From Madurella fahalii (lineage: Eukaryota; Ascomycota; Sordariomycetes; Sordariales): a stretch of DNA of 64,000 bases. The notes beneath the pieces were generated by a model. It was not told the DNA's origin, searched no databases, and saw only the letters and a list, made by a program, of their open reading frames with translations. The stretch lies in the NCBI GenBank assembly GCA_029876055.1, contig CM056874.1, positions 4,278,001 to 4,342,000 on the forward strand, given 5' to 3'. Shown piece after piece: positions 34,201 to 45,744 of this stretch. How positions within the stretch are numbered: position 1 is the stretch's first letter; each line of letters opens with the position of its first letter. A program made the translations under genes and the position numbers.

Positions 34201-34991
34201 AGCTGGCTCGACTATTGATATGTGAGAGTCGCCGCGTGGCCGGGCGGGGAGCGGAGGGGACTTGGCCTCGGGCTCGGACTCGTCGTCGGCGTACTGCTGC
34301 CGGGACGGGAGGTCGAGAGGCGCCGGGGGCTGCTGCGACGAGCCGGCCCGAGCGGCCATCATGCCTGCGATCATGGTCGCCGGGTTGGGCGCGGCCGGAC
34401 TGGGGGGCGCGGCGGGAGTGCTGGGCTCGGATGGTACCGGGTTCCTGGTGGGGAGGGGCGGGCTCTGGACATCACTGGGCGTCCGGACCGGGAGGGGAGG
34501 GGGGGTCGGCATGGGAGGCTCGACCTCATCTTCTTCTTCCTTCCCTCCCCCTTCTCCGATTTCGATATAGTTGGCCGGGACAAAGCCATAGTCTCCGTCG
34601 TGTCCCACCAGAATCCAGTCCGGATCTGACGTGTCGAAAACGGTGAGCTGGGCGTCCTCGGGGAAAGACAGCTCCTCGTCGGTCTGCCTCGTGTACTCGT
34701 AGAGGGCTCGAGCCTTGGCCTGGGGTTGGACCTGTCGTGACGCGCACGCACTTAGTATAGTCATGGGCCCCATGTTCTCCGGATAGCACGTACCTCCTCA
34801 ACATAGTTGTTCGGGACCAAACCAACTGGCTCATCGTCATCCTCGGCAGTCGCCTTCTTCTTGACCTTCCACCAGTCATCATCGGTGCTCTTCTCGAGTA
34901 CGTAGAGCACGTCGCCCTCGGCTATCTGCAGCTCGCCCTCAGCCTGGGGCGCGTAGTCGTAGAGGGCCTTGTAGATGCCGAGGAAACCCAT
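31251..34991 (-). CDS. SLA1: Actin cytoskeleton/endocytosis adaptor SLA1
   Basis: SLA1 links cargo, clathrin and the Arp2/3 activator machinery at endocytic sites. Exons 34991-34794, 34731-33288, 33232-31358 and 31276-31251 give 1180 aa. Exon 1 is exactly an SH3 domain (ALYDYAPQAEGELQIAEGDV); a second SH3 follows (ALYEYTRQTDEELSFPEDAQ). A third SH3 lies near residue 390 (VMYDFMAQGDDEVTVSIGDE). SHD1 (RTWTDRTKSFTVDAQFLGIK) starts near 550 and SHD2/SAM-like FFLSCDVQPGLCERYAQAF near 645. The rest is Pro/Gln-rich with repeated PQPTG-type (LxxQxTG-like) motifs, as in yeast Sla1. The 26-nt last exon adds PDNPFGF, an NPF motif. A 75-nt stop-free segment at 33,352-33,426 with GTAGGC and CAG ends may be another intron (1155 aa). 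Confidence 0.95.
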
Positions 34992-36159
34992 GGTTGCTAC
35001 TGGTGCGGCGGTCGAGTTCTGTCAGAAGTAGCTGAGACGGGAGAAGCCAGCATCGGCGTCACGGCAACGCGCTGCCGCTGCGGGATTGCGTCTAAGCAAC
35101 GTGTAGTCGCTGGGTGCCGGCCGTGTCCAGACGGAGTTTTGTAGCGACCTAGTGCGCAGGCAACCTTTTCTCTCTCTCTTTTTTTTCCTTTTTTTTTTTT
35201 CTCCCTTCTTTTTGACGTGCGCGTCGAGACCGGACGTTGGGCTGGGTTCGGAGTGGGACTGGGTCGGGGAGTGCGCTACAAACAGGCACGGGCCCAGTCG
35301 GAGGAGACCCCGGGGCGACCAGCCAAATTGGCGCTTTGATGACGAGTCCAGAGAGAGGATGCCAGGCGGCAGTTGTGAGCCCGCTGTCTGTGCACAATTG
35401 AGGGCGCGTTGTCTGCCCGTTGTCTGCCCGCAAGCTTGTGTCCGGATTGGAAGTTTGGATCTGCGAAAGGAGGTCGGGTTTGGTGGGTTGGGTCTTGGTA
35501 AGGCGGGTAATCTGTATTGTTATCGGCGGACCGGGGGGTCTGGACGAACCACTCGGACCAGGTAGGTTACTGGGGTGTTGTTCTGGGACAAGGGATGCTG
35601 ATGATGCTGCTTGCGTGTGTCGATTGTCTGGACATGGGCGGATAGAATGACAGTGCCCTTCGAATTCGCATGCATGAGGCGCTCCGGCTATACGAAGGTA
35701 CTTATGCAACAAAATGCAGAACTGCGGTTAACGCAAAATGTGGGATGATCCCGTCTCACCTCGCTGCTGCTGTGCTTGCACTGTGCCGCACTGTCTGCTC
35801 GCGGGGCCGGTTGCACAAATTCTCGGGCCAGCTCGGTGGACCCGCAGTGCCGGAGCATGACATAACTCAGGGTGCTGTACGAGTATTGTATGTACATACA
35901 TAAAACCTTGGACATTGGCGTGAAGCTATTCTCGAGCATGTCGTCTCCGAGATGTCCCTTTATCTGCTTGTATGATCATTGCAGATATCTAGTGCTCATC
36001 ACATGCTGTCTCATATCGTCCAGCGAATAGAGCAGAACAGGATGAAGAAAATTCGGCCGCCATTCCGTGTCTTTGCGGCCCGGTCAATTCCTCTATAATC
36101 TGCTCCAACTCACTCACCACCCCAGAGCACCACAGCTCCCAAGTCATCTATCTATCCTT
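34992..36159. other. Intergenic stretch upstream of SLA1
   Basis: Presumed SLA1 promoter and 5' leader on the right side of its start, plus the 3' side of AMP deaminase. A pyrimidine-rich tract (CT then T runs) lies at about 35,166-35,212. No gene recognised. Confidence 0.5.
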
Positions 36160-39100
36160 TTACTCAGACGGTCCCTCCCTGTACGTATCTCTCCTGCTGG
36201 GGGCCTTGCGGCTCCCGCCCTCGTCGCTCTCGTGAACCGAGCTCTGGCGCGTACTGTCCTTTCGCTGGCTGCGCGACACCATGCCGGGGAAATACCTCGG
36301 CTCGTGGCCCGAGAGGTGCGGTTCCCGTATGCTGTCCGACTGGGTCCAACTGCCGCTCAGGTCCCTGTCCGACGCGGGCCCCATCATCGGCGACGCAAGC
36401 ACCGGGCTAGAGTACAGCTGGGACTGGCTCAGGGAGGTGGGGATAGCCATGATGGACGGGCTCCCAGTCCCAACTTGAGGCCCCCATGTCGGCGTCGAGC
36501 CCTGCGCGTGACTTTGTTGTTTTGGGTCCGCTGCTATGGTGGTGGCCCTTGACGATAGCGCCGGAGACCGGGGCACCGTGACCGGAAGAGGGACGCTGTT
36601 GGGGTCCACGGCGCTGCCGCTCGCGGACGGCACGTCGGTCGCAAGCGCTGTGTATCTTTCCACCCTGTCCGGACGCACACGTTAGATCTGCTATCCCAGA
36701 GATCTATTGCAAGCCAAAGCGAAACTTACATCCTAAGCTCCTCCAGGAGCGTGTGGAAACGGAACTCTTCCCGCCGATCGGGGACGTTTGTTTTGACCAT
36801 CGTGTTGCCCTTCGCCCCCGGTAAGTGGAAATTCGGGCCTAGCCACTGCTGCTTGATGGAGAACTCATAGCCGCTCTGCTTGACCGAGTTCTTTGCCAAC
36901 TCGCACATGTCCACCGAGCTCAGCTTGTATATCTGTGCCGCGACTGCATACTCCTCAATCAGCGGCTCCTTGGTGAACGCAAACTGGAGCGGGTCGTCGG
37001 TCGAGAGCGACACGTTGAGCCCGCGCTTGAAGTACTGGTGGAACGGATTTCGCTCGTACGCCAGGAACAGCGCGTTGTTGCTGAGCGGCGACATGGCGAT
37101 GCCGATCTGCTCGAGGTAAAAGATGTACTGCAGCAGGGGGACCTTGCGGAGCAGCAACCCGTGGCTGATGCTGTGGCAGCACAAGGCGGCGACTGCAAGG
37201 TGCTCGCTGTCGCCCGCCTCTCCGCAATGCGGCCGAAGCACAAATGTGTTAAAGCCCCGCTGCTTCCGCCAGGTGTTCAGCGACATCAAGTTGGCGAACA
37301 GATGGTAGATCCAGTACGTGTAAGGCGGGTTCTGCTTCGTATCCCACACCTTTGGCACCGGGAACTTCTTGAACAACCGCCGCTCGACTTTGCTCTCGTC
37401 GTCGACGCTGTCGAGACCCACCACCCGCTGCAGGAAGATGTGCAGCTTCGGGTGGCTCGACGGGTCCTTTGTGACCTCAAAGAGTGGCTGGAAAAGATTC
37501 TTGATGATCTGCTCGAACGAGTTCATCAGGCCGCTCGACTTGTAGACGTCGTACAGGCGCGGGATCTGGATCAGCCACCGGACGTTGTGCGAGAAGAGTT
37601 TATTGTCAATCACCCAGGCCGCGAGCTTGTCCCACTCATCGATCGACTTGCCGTAGATGGAGATGCGCCACTCGACCATCTGGTACTTGCTCGACTCGAG
37701 ATCGGCAATCACCTCCTTGGTGATCTCGGCCAGGTAGCGGCCCTTGATGAAGTTATCCGTCTTGAGGAAGATGGTCCGCAGCCGCGACTCGCCGATGGGG
37801 TTGTACTTCAGGTTGAACTTGTCGAAGCGGTGGAACGAGTCCTTGTGCGCGTGCATGTCTAGCGTGTCGATGCTGAGGTCGTATGCCGTGAGGTTGATGC
37901 TCTCAAACACCTCAGCCAGAGTCAAGTGCTTGCCATCTCGGTACAAGACAATCTCGTCGGGATACTTCTTCATCTTGCTCTTGATGAAGCGTAGCAGGTG
38001 CTTCTGGTTCATGCAGGCGGAATGATGGACGTGAGTGTCAACCTTCCTTACATTGTAAAAGTCCCGGTGCGGCACCCTCTTGCTGTCGGCCGTTTCCTGG
38101 TACTCGTTAAGGAGCACATACAGGTTGAACTTGCCCTCCAGATACTGCAGACGCCGGAACGCAAAGCTCTTGCTGGGGCCATCCGAGGACACGTTCAGGA
38201 TCTCTTCGAGGTCCAGATAATACTCCTTGATCGTGGGCACATTAACAATCGGCTTGCCCGCCTTGTCCGACTCCGCGTTTTCGTACACCTGATACACGCC
38301 GTTGTCGTCAAGCCGGAAAGTCATCTCGCTTGGGCCTGGCATCGGCATCAAGTCGTCCATGTCAAAGTCCTCACCGATATCTTGTCCGGCTTTCCGCCGC
38401 TTTACGTTCGACTTACGCGGTGTTTCGGGGAGTTGGTCCGAAGCTTGGTCACCGGGGCGCTGCTTGTCAACATTCAGAACCAAACTGTTCTGCAAGCTGT
38501 TGTTGGCGCTATTCTGACCGGTCGTGCTCCGGGCGGCCTTCTCTCGCTCCTCGGTCCACGCCGGTTCTGGAGGCGGGGGGTAGATGTTCCAACTCGGATC
38601 ATCCTTGGGATTGTCATTAGGCCCTTGAAGTGACAGTCGTATGTACTTGCGCCGGATGTCCAAGACTTTCTGAATGCTCTTGAATATAGTGCTGAGCTCG
38701 GCCGTGATTTGAGGGTCTTCATCCGTGTAGGCGCTGTTACCAACGCCCGCGAAGGAACCGGTATTGAGGGGCGTCTGCTGCTGAACTGCCGCGTCTATCT
38801 GATTCCCAGACGGCACCGCTGCGTTGTTCACCTGAGCGTAGCTGCCGCGGCTAGGGAGGTTGTCGGCACCAAAATAACTCGTTTCCCTCTTGAGGGGGTG
38901 GCCGGGCTCCGGCTCAGGGATGGTGCCTGAATCAAGCTCAGAGAGCCTAAGGCTGCTGAGGCTATTCCCCAGGTTTGACGGAAGGTCGGCAGCCATCTGG
39001 GACGAGCCGGGACCCGGACCAGCCGAGAGGAGTGGGCTGCCCTGCGGCGAAAATTGTGCGGATGGGTGCATCGGGCTACGAGCATCAGCCTGGCGCCGCT

Positions 39101-39633
39101 GGTAGAACAACTTGGCGTCGGTCTGCGTCATCTGCCGCTCTGCGACAAGGTCATAAAATGCCGTCTTCTGGGGCAGGTCTCGGGCAAGCATGCCGTCCTC
39201 CATTTCCATATCGGCCGTGCCCGCGTGTTCCCCGCGCGGCTCGTGGCCCTCGTCTGGGCTCTCGCCAGCTTCTATACCGCCCTGCACCTGTCCATCGGGC
39301 AGACCATCAGATTCTGTGCCACTCTGGTCATGCGGCCGGTACTCTTCGTCGTCCGATTCGAGCTGTGACATTTGGGTCGCTGGTAGTTGAGGCGACGTCG
39401 AGTTCGACAATGGGTCATGTGCGTACGTGTGCTCTGGTTACCGTAATAACAATCAACAGCCTGTTTCACAGACCTGGGAGGGGGCGGAGTGGTCTTGCCC
39501 AACACTCGGGGTTTCTGTGTCTGTTTGGGCCGACGCTTGGGTTGACGCTTGGGTTGCAGATGGGTGTGTGGGAAGCTTGTCTTCTCACTGGTTGAGAATA
39601 TCGAATTGAACTCTTAAAACACTTACCAGTCAT
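36160..39633 (-). CDS. AMD1: AMP deaminase
   Basis: Converts AMP to IMP and ammonia in purine salvage; a cytosolic zinc enzyme. The core is in exon 39433-36730 and exon 36664-36160, joined by a 65-nt GTAAGT intron. Motifs are DTHVHHSACM (zinc ligands, about residue 468), HCGEAGD, and the signature SLSTDDPLQFAFTKEPLIEE (about 810). The large frame has no ATG at its 5' end. Either the start is ATG 39371 (1048 aa), or a 7-nt exon 39633-39627 encoding MT+G joins by a phase-matched 193-nt GTAAGT...CAG intron to 39433, giving 1071 aa starting MTEHTYAHDPLSNS. I prefer the second. About 170 C-terminal residues, rich in Ser and Pro, extend past the catalytic part; the N-terminus is acidic. Confidence 0.93.
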
Positions 39634-40198
39634 GATCAGTGACAGTCACCCCCAAACTTTGTAATAATTTGAACTCGCAACAAAAGTGTTCGGGATTCGC
39701 TGCTGCTTGCCGCTACTCCAAGCCAGTCGCGCTGTTTATTGCCACAACAATATAACGCGTCAAAGCCGCCACATCGACGAGTTTAGGATCCTTTTGTGCT
39801 TTTGTAGTTGGTTCCCTGTCACTGACTGAGTGAGTAATACTTTTTTCAAGCTCAGATAACCGTAGCATTCCTTCTGCTCATTGTCCCGGAATTCGGAGCT
39901 CCCCGTTACTGGGCCGCCAAGCCCCGCTAGGATGTGCGATGTGTCAGCGGCTTTAAGAGCTTGCATACCGGCCCTAGCCGCATCCAGGAGACCCCTGGAT
40001 TCAAGGCCAACCTCCAGCCTTGGACCCCGCTAAGGGTGGCAGAGCGGCAGTTCGCGCCTATCGGGCCCTTCTCTCTAGGGCGAACCGGCCCGACATCGAC
40101 AGATCATAAACTTGGCAGGATCTAGCCGAAGCCGTTCAGCTTCTGGTTTACGGCATCTAACTTGAACTCTGCGGCATACATATATGCATGTATATACA
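39634..40198. other. AMP deaminase promoter side and YEA4 3' flank
   Basis: About 565 bases between the AMD1 start and the stop codon of the transporter gene. No gene found. It contains the presumed AMD1 promoter; no specific element is claimed. Confidence 0.5.
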
Positions 40199-41616
40199 TC
40201 AAGACTTGGCCCCAGCCCCTCTCCTGGCCGGTGGCTTTCGTTTCCCATCCAACGAATAAAGCCCTCCAGCGAAAAACACTATTACGGCGCCTACCAGCGT
40301 CCCAAACGCGAGCCGGTTCCCAAACAGCCATATGCTCAACAGTAGGCTGACCAGTTTGCGGATGTTGAGAACAATCGTCACCGTCAGAGCTGACGACGCC
40401 GCCGCCAGAAGGTTTACGCCCCGGATGCAAGCGTACTGAGTCAGCACGTTGAGTGTGAGATAGAAGAGCTGGCTTGGGATATGTATCGTTTCTAGAACTC
40501 GCTGAAGACCGGGCGGTAGGCTAGGGTAGACGTCGGGAGAGGGAACGGGAAGCGAAAGCGGGGCGCTGTTGGCGAGCTTCATGAACTGCCTCGTCAGGGA
40601 TGGCAGGAAGGGCAGAAACAGAGGCAACGATAGGAGGTGCGAGTAGAAGAGGTTTTCCTTCCACTGCGGCCCGTAGATGCGGTATGTTTCTTCAGTGTAA
40701 AGGCCCATGATTGCCGACAGGACCTGGGCAATAAAAAGAATGGCTAGGCCCGTCCCGAAACTGGTGTTTCCGACTGACTTCTCTGACGTTGACCCCTGAT
40801 TTTGTACCTTGTCAGCTTTACATTCGCAAGAGATTGCGATCGCGGCATGAAATACCTTGGTTTGCGCGTCGGACCAGGCGGCAGTGATCACACCCACGGT
40901 GAGCAGCAGCACTGCGACGACCTGGATCCGCGAGTATTTCTTGCCGTATAGGCTACCGGCGAGCATGGTCGTGATACTGCCGCCGGAGCGCAGGATGATG
41001 TGCACCGGCACCGAAATGTCATAGCTGAATGCGTGGTTGTTGAGCACATTGATACTGAAAAACAACACAATGTTGACGAGCCATCGGCGGATCGGGACCC
41101 GGTTCGGCTTGAGGAAGAAGGGTGGGCGCTTCGGATCGAATTGCGACGGCAGTCCGATGATGGCGACGAAGAGGAACTGAACAAACGTCAGGAGCGTTCC
41201 TGTTGGTAGCATGCCCTGTCAGCCCGCTATCGCTTCAATTTTCTGATTCCCGCAGCACATAGGGGCCTCCCGCCTCCCGCTCCCGCAACGAGCCAGAACA
41301 TACCGCTAGCAGGCTCGACCTTGATGATTGACTCGAGCGCAAACACATTGGAACAGCAGCCGCCGAAAATCAGCGACAGCATGGCGCCAACGGCCAGCCA
41401 TTGCGGAATTGTCTCGATGAACATGCGACCGGCCAGCGCCATGGCGCGACTAAAGACGGGCCGGTTGTCGTCGATGCCGTACATTTCGGCCTTCTCAAGC
41501 GACGGCGCAGCATTGATAACGCGAGGCGACGGTGCCGACATGGCAGAGGCCTTGTCTTTGGTGTTTGGAGGCGTCTGCTGCTGTTTGTGCAGCGCCGGGC
41601 GCCGACGTGCTGTCAT
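40199..41616 (-). CDS. YEA4: UDP-N-acetylglucosamine transporter, YEA4-type (UAA family)
   Basis: A nucleotide-sugar transporter of the ER/Golgi that brings UDP-GlcNAc into the lumen, supporting chitin or glycan synthesis. Exons 41616-41304, 41199-40856 and 40795-40199 give 417 aa. Intron 1 is 104 nt: the nearest CAG after the donor region gives a wrong frame, while the acceptor at 41,200 keeps VEPASG-TLLTFVQFLFVA. Intron 2 is 60 nt, has no stop, and contains a GCTGACA branch. About ten hydrophobic segments are visible. Family blocks include GCCSNVFALESI, SYDISVPVHIILRSGGSITT, GLYTEETYRIYGPQWKENLF and ALTVTIVLNIRKLVSLLLSI. The C-terminal tail GKRKPPARRGAGAKS is basic, like ER-retrieval tails. 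Substrate is inferred from closeness to YEA4/SLC35B4. Confidence 0.9.
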
Positions 41617-43891
41617 GGCCAGGGTGCGGCGCGGGGACCTTGCGACGGGCTCATAAAAAAAAGTCGGGTCAACAAGAAAAAAAAAAAATAGGGGACGCTG
41701 ACCGGGTTTGCAGCGCGACCACCAAACACTCGATTCGATCAGGAGGGGCGCAAAACGCAGGTACAGTACGAGCCAAGTTGTCGGCTGCTAGCGGGTGGGC
41801 GCCTAGCCTAGGAACTGTCAGCTTGTGGCGGGGCAGGCAACAGGCGCGGTCGAGGTGGGTAGCGACTAAGGCGTCTCGGAATCCTCGGCGTCAGGCAGCG
41901 AGGATCAGACTGATGTGAGCTGAAAGAAGGATGCGATCTGGAACTGCTAGCACAAAACGAGATATTCCTTTATTAAGTGGCGGCCACCTCATGGAGGAAC
42001 CGTGCAGCGGGATTTTACTTTTTTTAACCAGCTTCGCAATTCCCGGGCTACGTTACCTTCTTTCGAACCTTCGGTCCAGCTTCCATGTGGCCACAAGAGG
42101 TAAGGGTGGAGATGCCGGGCCCGTGATCACGGCAATCTGCAGGGATCGTGGTAATTGTGGAAATTGGGGTTTCTGGCACAACTTGGGTTAATGGCCGCCG
42201 TATGAAACGGACATTTACTACGGCGGCGCAGATCATCGACTGCCTGCAAACTTAGATGCACAATAGGCCACGACTGGTTAGATGGAAGGAAAGCAACAGA
42301 CGTTTCCATTGCCCCCTCTGGGAACTCTTCCGCCTATATCCATACCATGTCCCACTGCTAGCACCGAGGCCGGTTTAGAGCCTTCCCTGGGCGTCGTTCT
42401 CGACATTGGCACGTGCTGGGCTTGTGGCGTTCGTCTTCTTGCGCTACAACTAAGGCAACCTCAAGCATCTAAACCTGTTCGTCATTGTGTTTCTTGACTC
42501 ACACTCGACAGCCCATACCGGCATCCTCAACATGGGTACCATTCCTTCTCGCACGGTTTATGGAGGCTTGCCGGGACGACAAGCTTGTCTGGCCCACGTC
42601 GAGCGGAGCAGCCCATAGCGATTCTACCTTGATCAAGAACGGTCCACACACAACTGGTTCAACAAACAGTTGGAAGTTGGAGGATGACGGAAGCGAGGAG
42701 AGTGTTGTACTGCTCGACGAGCGTCATATTTGCCACTGCAATCTCCCGTCAAAATATCCCCGGGATCACAATTCTCAACAGGGGGATGTCGGGTATTTAT
42801 CTACTTCATCGTGCTACTGGGTGTGTGTAGTCTCTTCATCAAAAACTCTTCAGCGAGAGGTTAGCAGAGCACCTGTTACCAATACATAATGCACCGTTAG
42901 GTAAGGTAGATCCAGATAACCACCACCAGGATGGCCGTCTCGTAGGTACTCGTGTGCTTACAAGTATGAAGCAGCCATTATTCGATGAACCGCTGTCATG
43001 ACCACTGGATCTGATAAGCGTTCGAGAGCTCGCATATCGGGTCTCTTTTACCCGGCTGGGTGCTATACAGTAGCCTGTTAGGTAACTTTGCGTGCGCAGC
43101 GCCCGCGCAGGGCGTTCTTCGCGCCCATAATGTTAGCGATTGTGACGTAAAGGTAAGGAGCGTGTGAGACTTGGGGTTCAGAAGGGTACCCAAAACACCA
43201 AGGAGAAGAATTGGTGGAAGGGCTTGTGGAGATGTCCCTCCCAGTTTGTAGCGCTGATTGTGCGGCCATGTGGTTTCCATATGGAACAACGAGACGTGAC
43301 CCATCAGGAGTTAGCGTGCGAATAACAAAAACGGAACGGATGTAAAAAGGAGTAATAAAATCATAGTCTATCATTGACGGTGCCACAGGGCGACGGCGAT
43401 AACGAACTGGTGGCCCATCGTATCCGAGTCCGCCAACGACAGCAGTGTCAACGGCTTGCCGATACTGCGATACGATCTGCCAAGCTCGTACCGGAATTGA
43501 GGTGTTGCGGTGATAACGCACTAACACTTCGCACTGTCTGAAACATTCATTTTAGTTAGTGCTAAATAGATAAGGTAGTTATGCAGTTAAGCAGCTGTGC
43601 ATGTCAGCGTCCGTGGTAATTTACCTTGCACCAGCCCGGGGCATTCAACAATCGACGCCGACCTGTGAGACCTCATAACGAGAACCACCCAAGGATTCAG
43701 AACACCAGCCGAATTAACGTAACTGAAAAGAATATAATATCGATTCACAACACGGTGCTAGACCCGGAATGCTCGGGTTGTGCTGGAAGCAACATCTGGC
43801 CTTTCAAGGAGTCGCCGTCGCCGTCGCTTGATGACAGGGACTGGCCGGCACCCGACACCTTTGCGAGCTGTGTCTAGGGATACCGGCAGAC
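41617..43891. other. Long intergenic stretch upstream of COG8
   Basis: A minus-strand frame at 43,078-43,527 (149 codons) looks protein-like but has no motif I know; it contains VRYRRRPVAPSMIDYDFITP. A plus frame at 42,485-42,889 is probably chance. The first few hundred bases (41,617 on) are the promoter side of YEA4. The COG8 promoter is at the right end. Confidence 0.4.
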
Positions 43892-45220
43892 ATGGCAGAT
43901 TTGCTTTATGATCTGTTATCGCCGTCAGGGCAGTCGTCGTCTCGGCAGGCGCCAGATTCAAGCTTGCTAGAGTACCTCACGACCTTGGCATCACAACCGC
44001 TCTCGTCACTTGCATCGGCCGAACCGCAGGCACTCTCACAATCGTCTCACGGGCTGCTGCTTTCCTTGCAAGGCCTTTCCAAGAAATCCCACAAGCAGAT
44101 CATCGAATCGGCATCGCACCATGCAACACTACGCACCACGCTGCCGGCCCTCGCAGCAAGCACCGCCGAGCTGCGTAATTCGATCCCTAAACTCGACAGC
44201 GAAGCAGTGCGTTTCTCCACGACGTACAACAAGAGCAGCGACAGCGAGGTACTTGCCCGGCGCAAAAAGGCACTACTGCTCTCACGCAATGTTGAGCGGC
44301 TGGTCGATGTGTTGGAGCTACCGACGCTGCTGTCGTCGGCCATCTCAACTGCACCCGTCAACTACTCGTCGGCGCTGGATCTGAACGGCCACATCCGTCG
44401 ACTACACTCTATCTACCCCAAGTCGCCCCTTGTAGCATCAATATCCGCCCAAGCCGACGAGGCCATGCGCGCCATGGCGGCGAACCTCATCTTGTCACTG
44501 AAAGCGCCAGGTCTGAAGCTCGCCGCCTCGCTGCGAACCATCAGTTGGCTGCGGCGTGTCCTTCCGGACCTCGAGGCAGTACCGACAGCGGCAGCCGCCA
44601 CTCCCAGAACCGGAACGGGACACGACTCCCAGGAGCGGGTGCTGGGTGCCCTCTTCCTCGTGTGCCGCCTCGCCACTCTCATGACGATGCTCGAGGCGCT
44701 CGAGCCGCTGCGGGAGCTGGCCGACCAGGAGAAGGCGCGACAAAAGGCCATCGGTAGGGGCAATACCTGGTCTGGAGGACAGCAGACGGAGCGGTACCTG
44801 AAGCGCTACATTGAAATCTTCCGCGAACAGAGCTTCGCCATAGTGTCCATGTTTAGAAGCATCTTCCCCGCCGTGACGGCGGCGGCAAGCGATGGGCCGG
44901 CGCCGCAGAGCAGTGACCCCCTCGAGCCAGTGCCTTCGGCGCTAGCGACGTTTCCGCTCTATCTAGTGGATATGTTGCTCGAGACACTGCGGATATATCT
45001 GCCTACGGTGAAAGACCAGGCGGCGAGGGACAGTCTTCTCACCCAAGTATTGTATTGCGCGGGGAGTCTAGGGCGGCTCGGAGGTGACTTTGGGTTATTC
45101 CTTGCTACATTAGACGTGGGAGACGAGGCAGAAGAGGAATGGGTTGACGTTGTCAAGCGACACCGGGCTCTGGCTGGACGGCTAGAGTCAATTGTGGGGG
45201 AGCAGAAGAAAGGGAGCTGA
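43892..45220 (+). CDS. COG8: Conserved oligomeric Golgi complex subunit 8
   Basis: A tethering-complex subunit (Dor1 family) that helps retrograde vesicle docking at the Golgi. It is a single exon of 442 aa starting MADLLYDLLSPSG. The characteristic region is ALLLSRNVERLVDVLELPTL (about 130-150), followed by an acidic-basic helical region that includes NGHIRRLHSIYPKSPLV, typical of Dor1. Another block is SLRTISWLRRVLPDLEA and QTERYLKRYIEIFREQSFAI. The protein is mostly helical with Ala/Ser-rich loops. Length is a little short for the family but normal for filamentous fungi. The ATG has a purine at -3 (GACATGG). Confidence 0.9.
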   Translation: MADLLYDLLSPSGQSSSRQAPDSSLLEYLTTLASQPLSSLASAEPQALSQSSHGLLLSLQGLSKKSHKQIIESASHHATLRTTLPALAASTAELRNSIPKLDSEAVRFSTTYNKSSDSEVLARRKKALLLSRNVERLVDVLELPTLLSSAISTAPVNYSSALDLNGHIRRLHSIYPKSPLVASISAQADEAMRAMAANLILSLKAPGLKLAASLRTISWLRRVLPDLEAVPTAAAATPRTGTGHDSQERVLGALFLVCRLATLMTMLEALEPLRELADQEKARQKAIGRGNTWSGGQQTERYLKRYIEIFREQSFAIVSMFRSIFPAVTAAASDGPAPQSSDPLEPVPSALATFPLYLVDMLLETLRIYLPTVKDQAARDSLLTQVLYCAGSLGRLGGDFGLFLATLDVGDEAEEEWVDVVKRHRALAGRLESIVGEQKKGS

Positions 45221-45744
45221 GATTCGGGCATTTGTGTCTGTGTCTTACACCGAGCTGTGGATTCGTCACTGAATGGGCTTAACCAATGATGGTCATTCGC
45301 AAGGTTGTGACTCAATCAATATCAACATTTGCAATAAGCCCGGGAGTGTTCGTCCGCTCTCATCGGGTTCTTCCTCGTTTGTGGCTGGTCCTATGGGCAA
45401 CCCTGGCCCATCCGCTCGGGTCGAGCCGGCGGCTCCGGGCTCCCGACTGGTGGGCCCAAAGAGCAGAAAAATCGCCATGCCGTCATAGGCCGGCACCGTT
45501 CGCATGACCGTTATTTTCCCCGACCACGCCCCAAGCTACGGGGGACCATCTAGCAAAACTTAGCTGATTTTCACTAAAAATGGGCTCGTTGATATAAGCA
45601 TTTTCCTTCTACCATGGCTGGTCCGCAATTGACACGCACCAATCTCTAGGCGAGACCTTTTTTTGCCTTCTCCGCGTTCGCCGCTTCACTATTCCGCCGA
45701 GGGTCACCAGCTTAAGGGGAACAAAACAACCCCCCAGCGCCGCA
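45221..45744. other. Intergenic, COG8 to HEM25
   Basis: About 520 bases, both genes on the plus strand. It holds the COG8 3' end and the HEM25 promoter and leader. No further gene. Confidence 0.6.
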
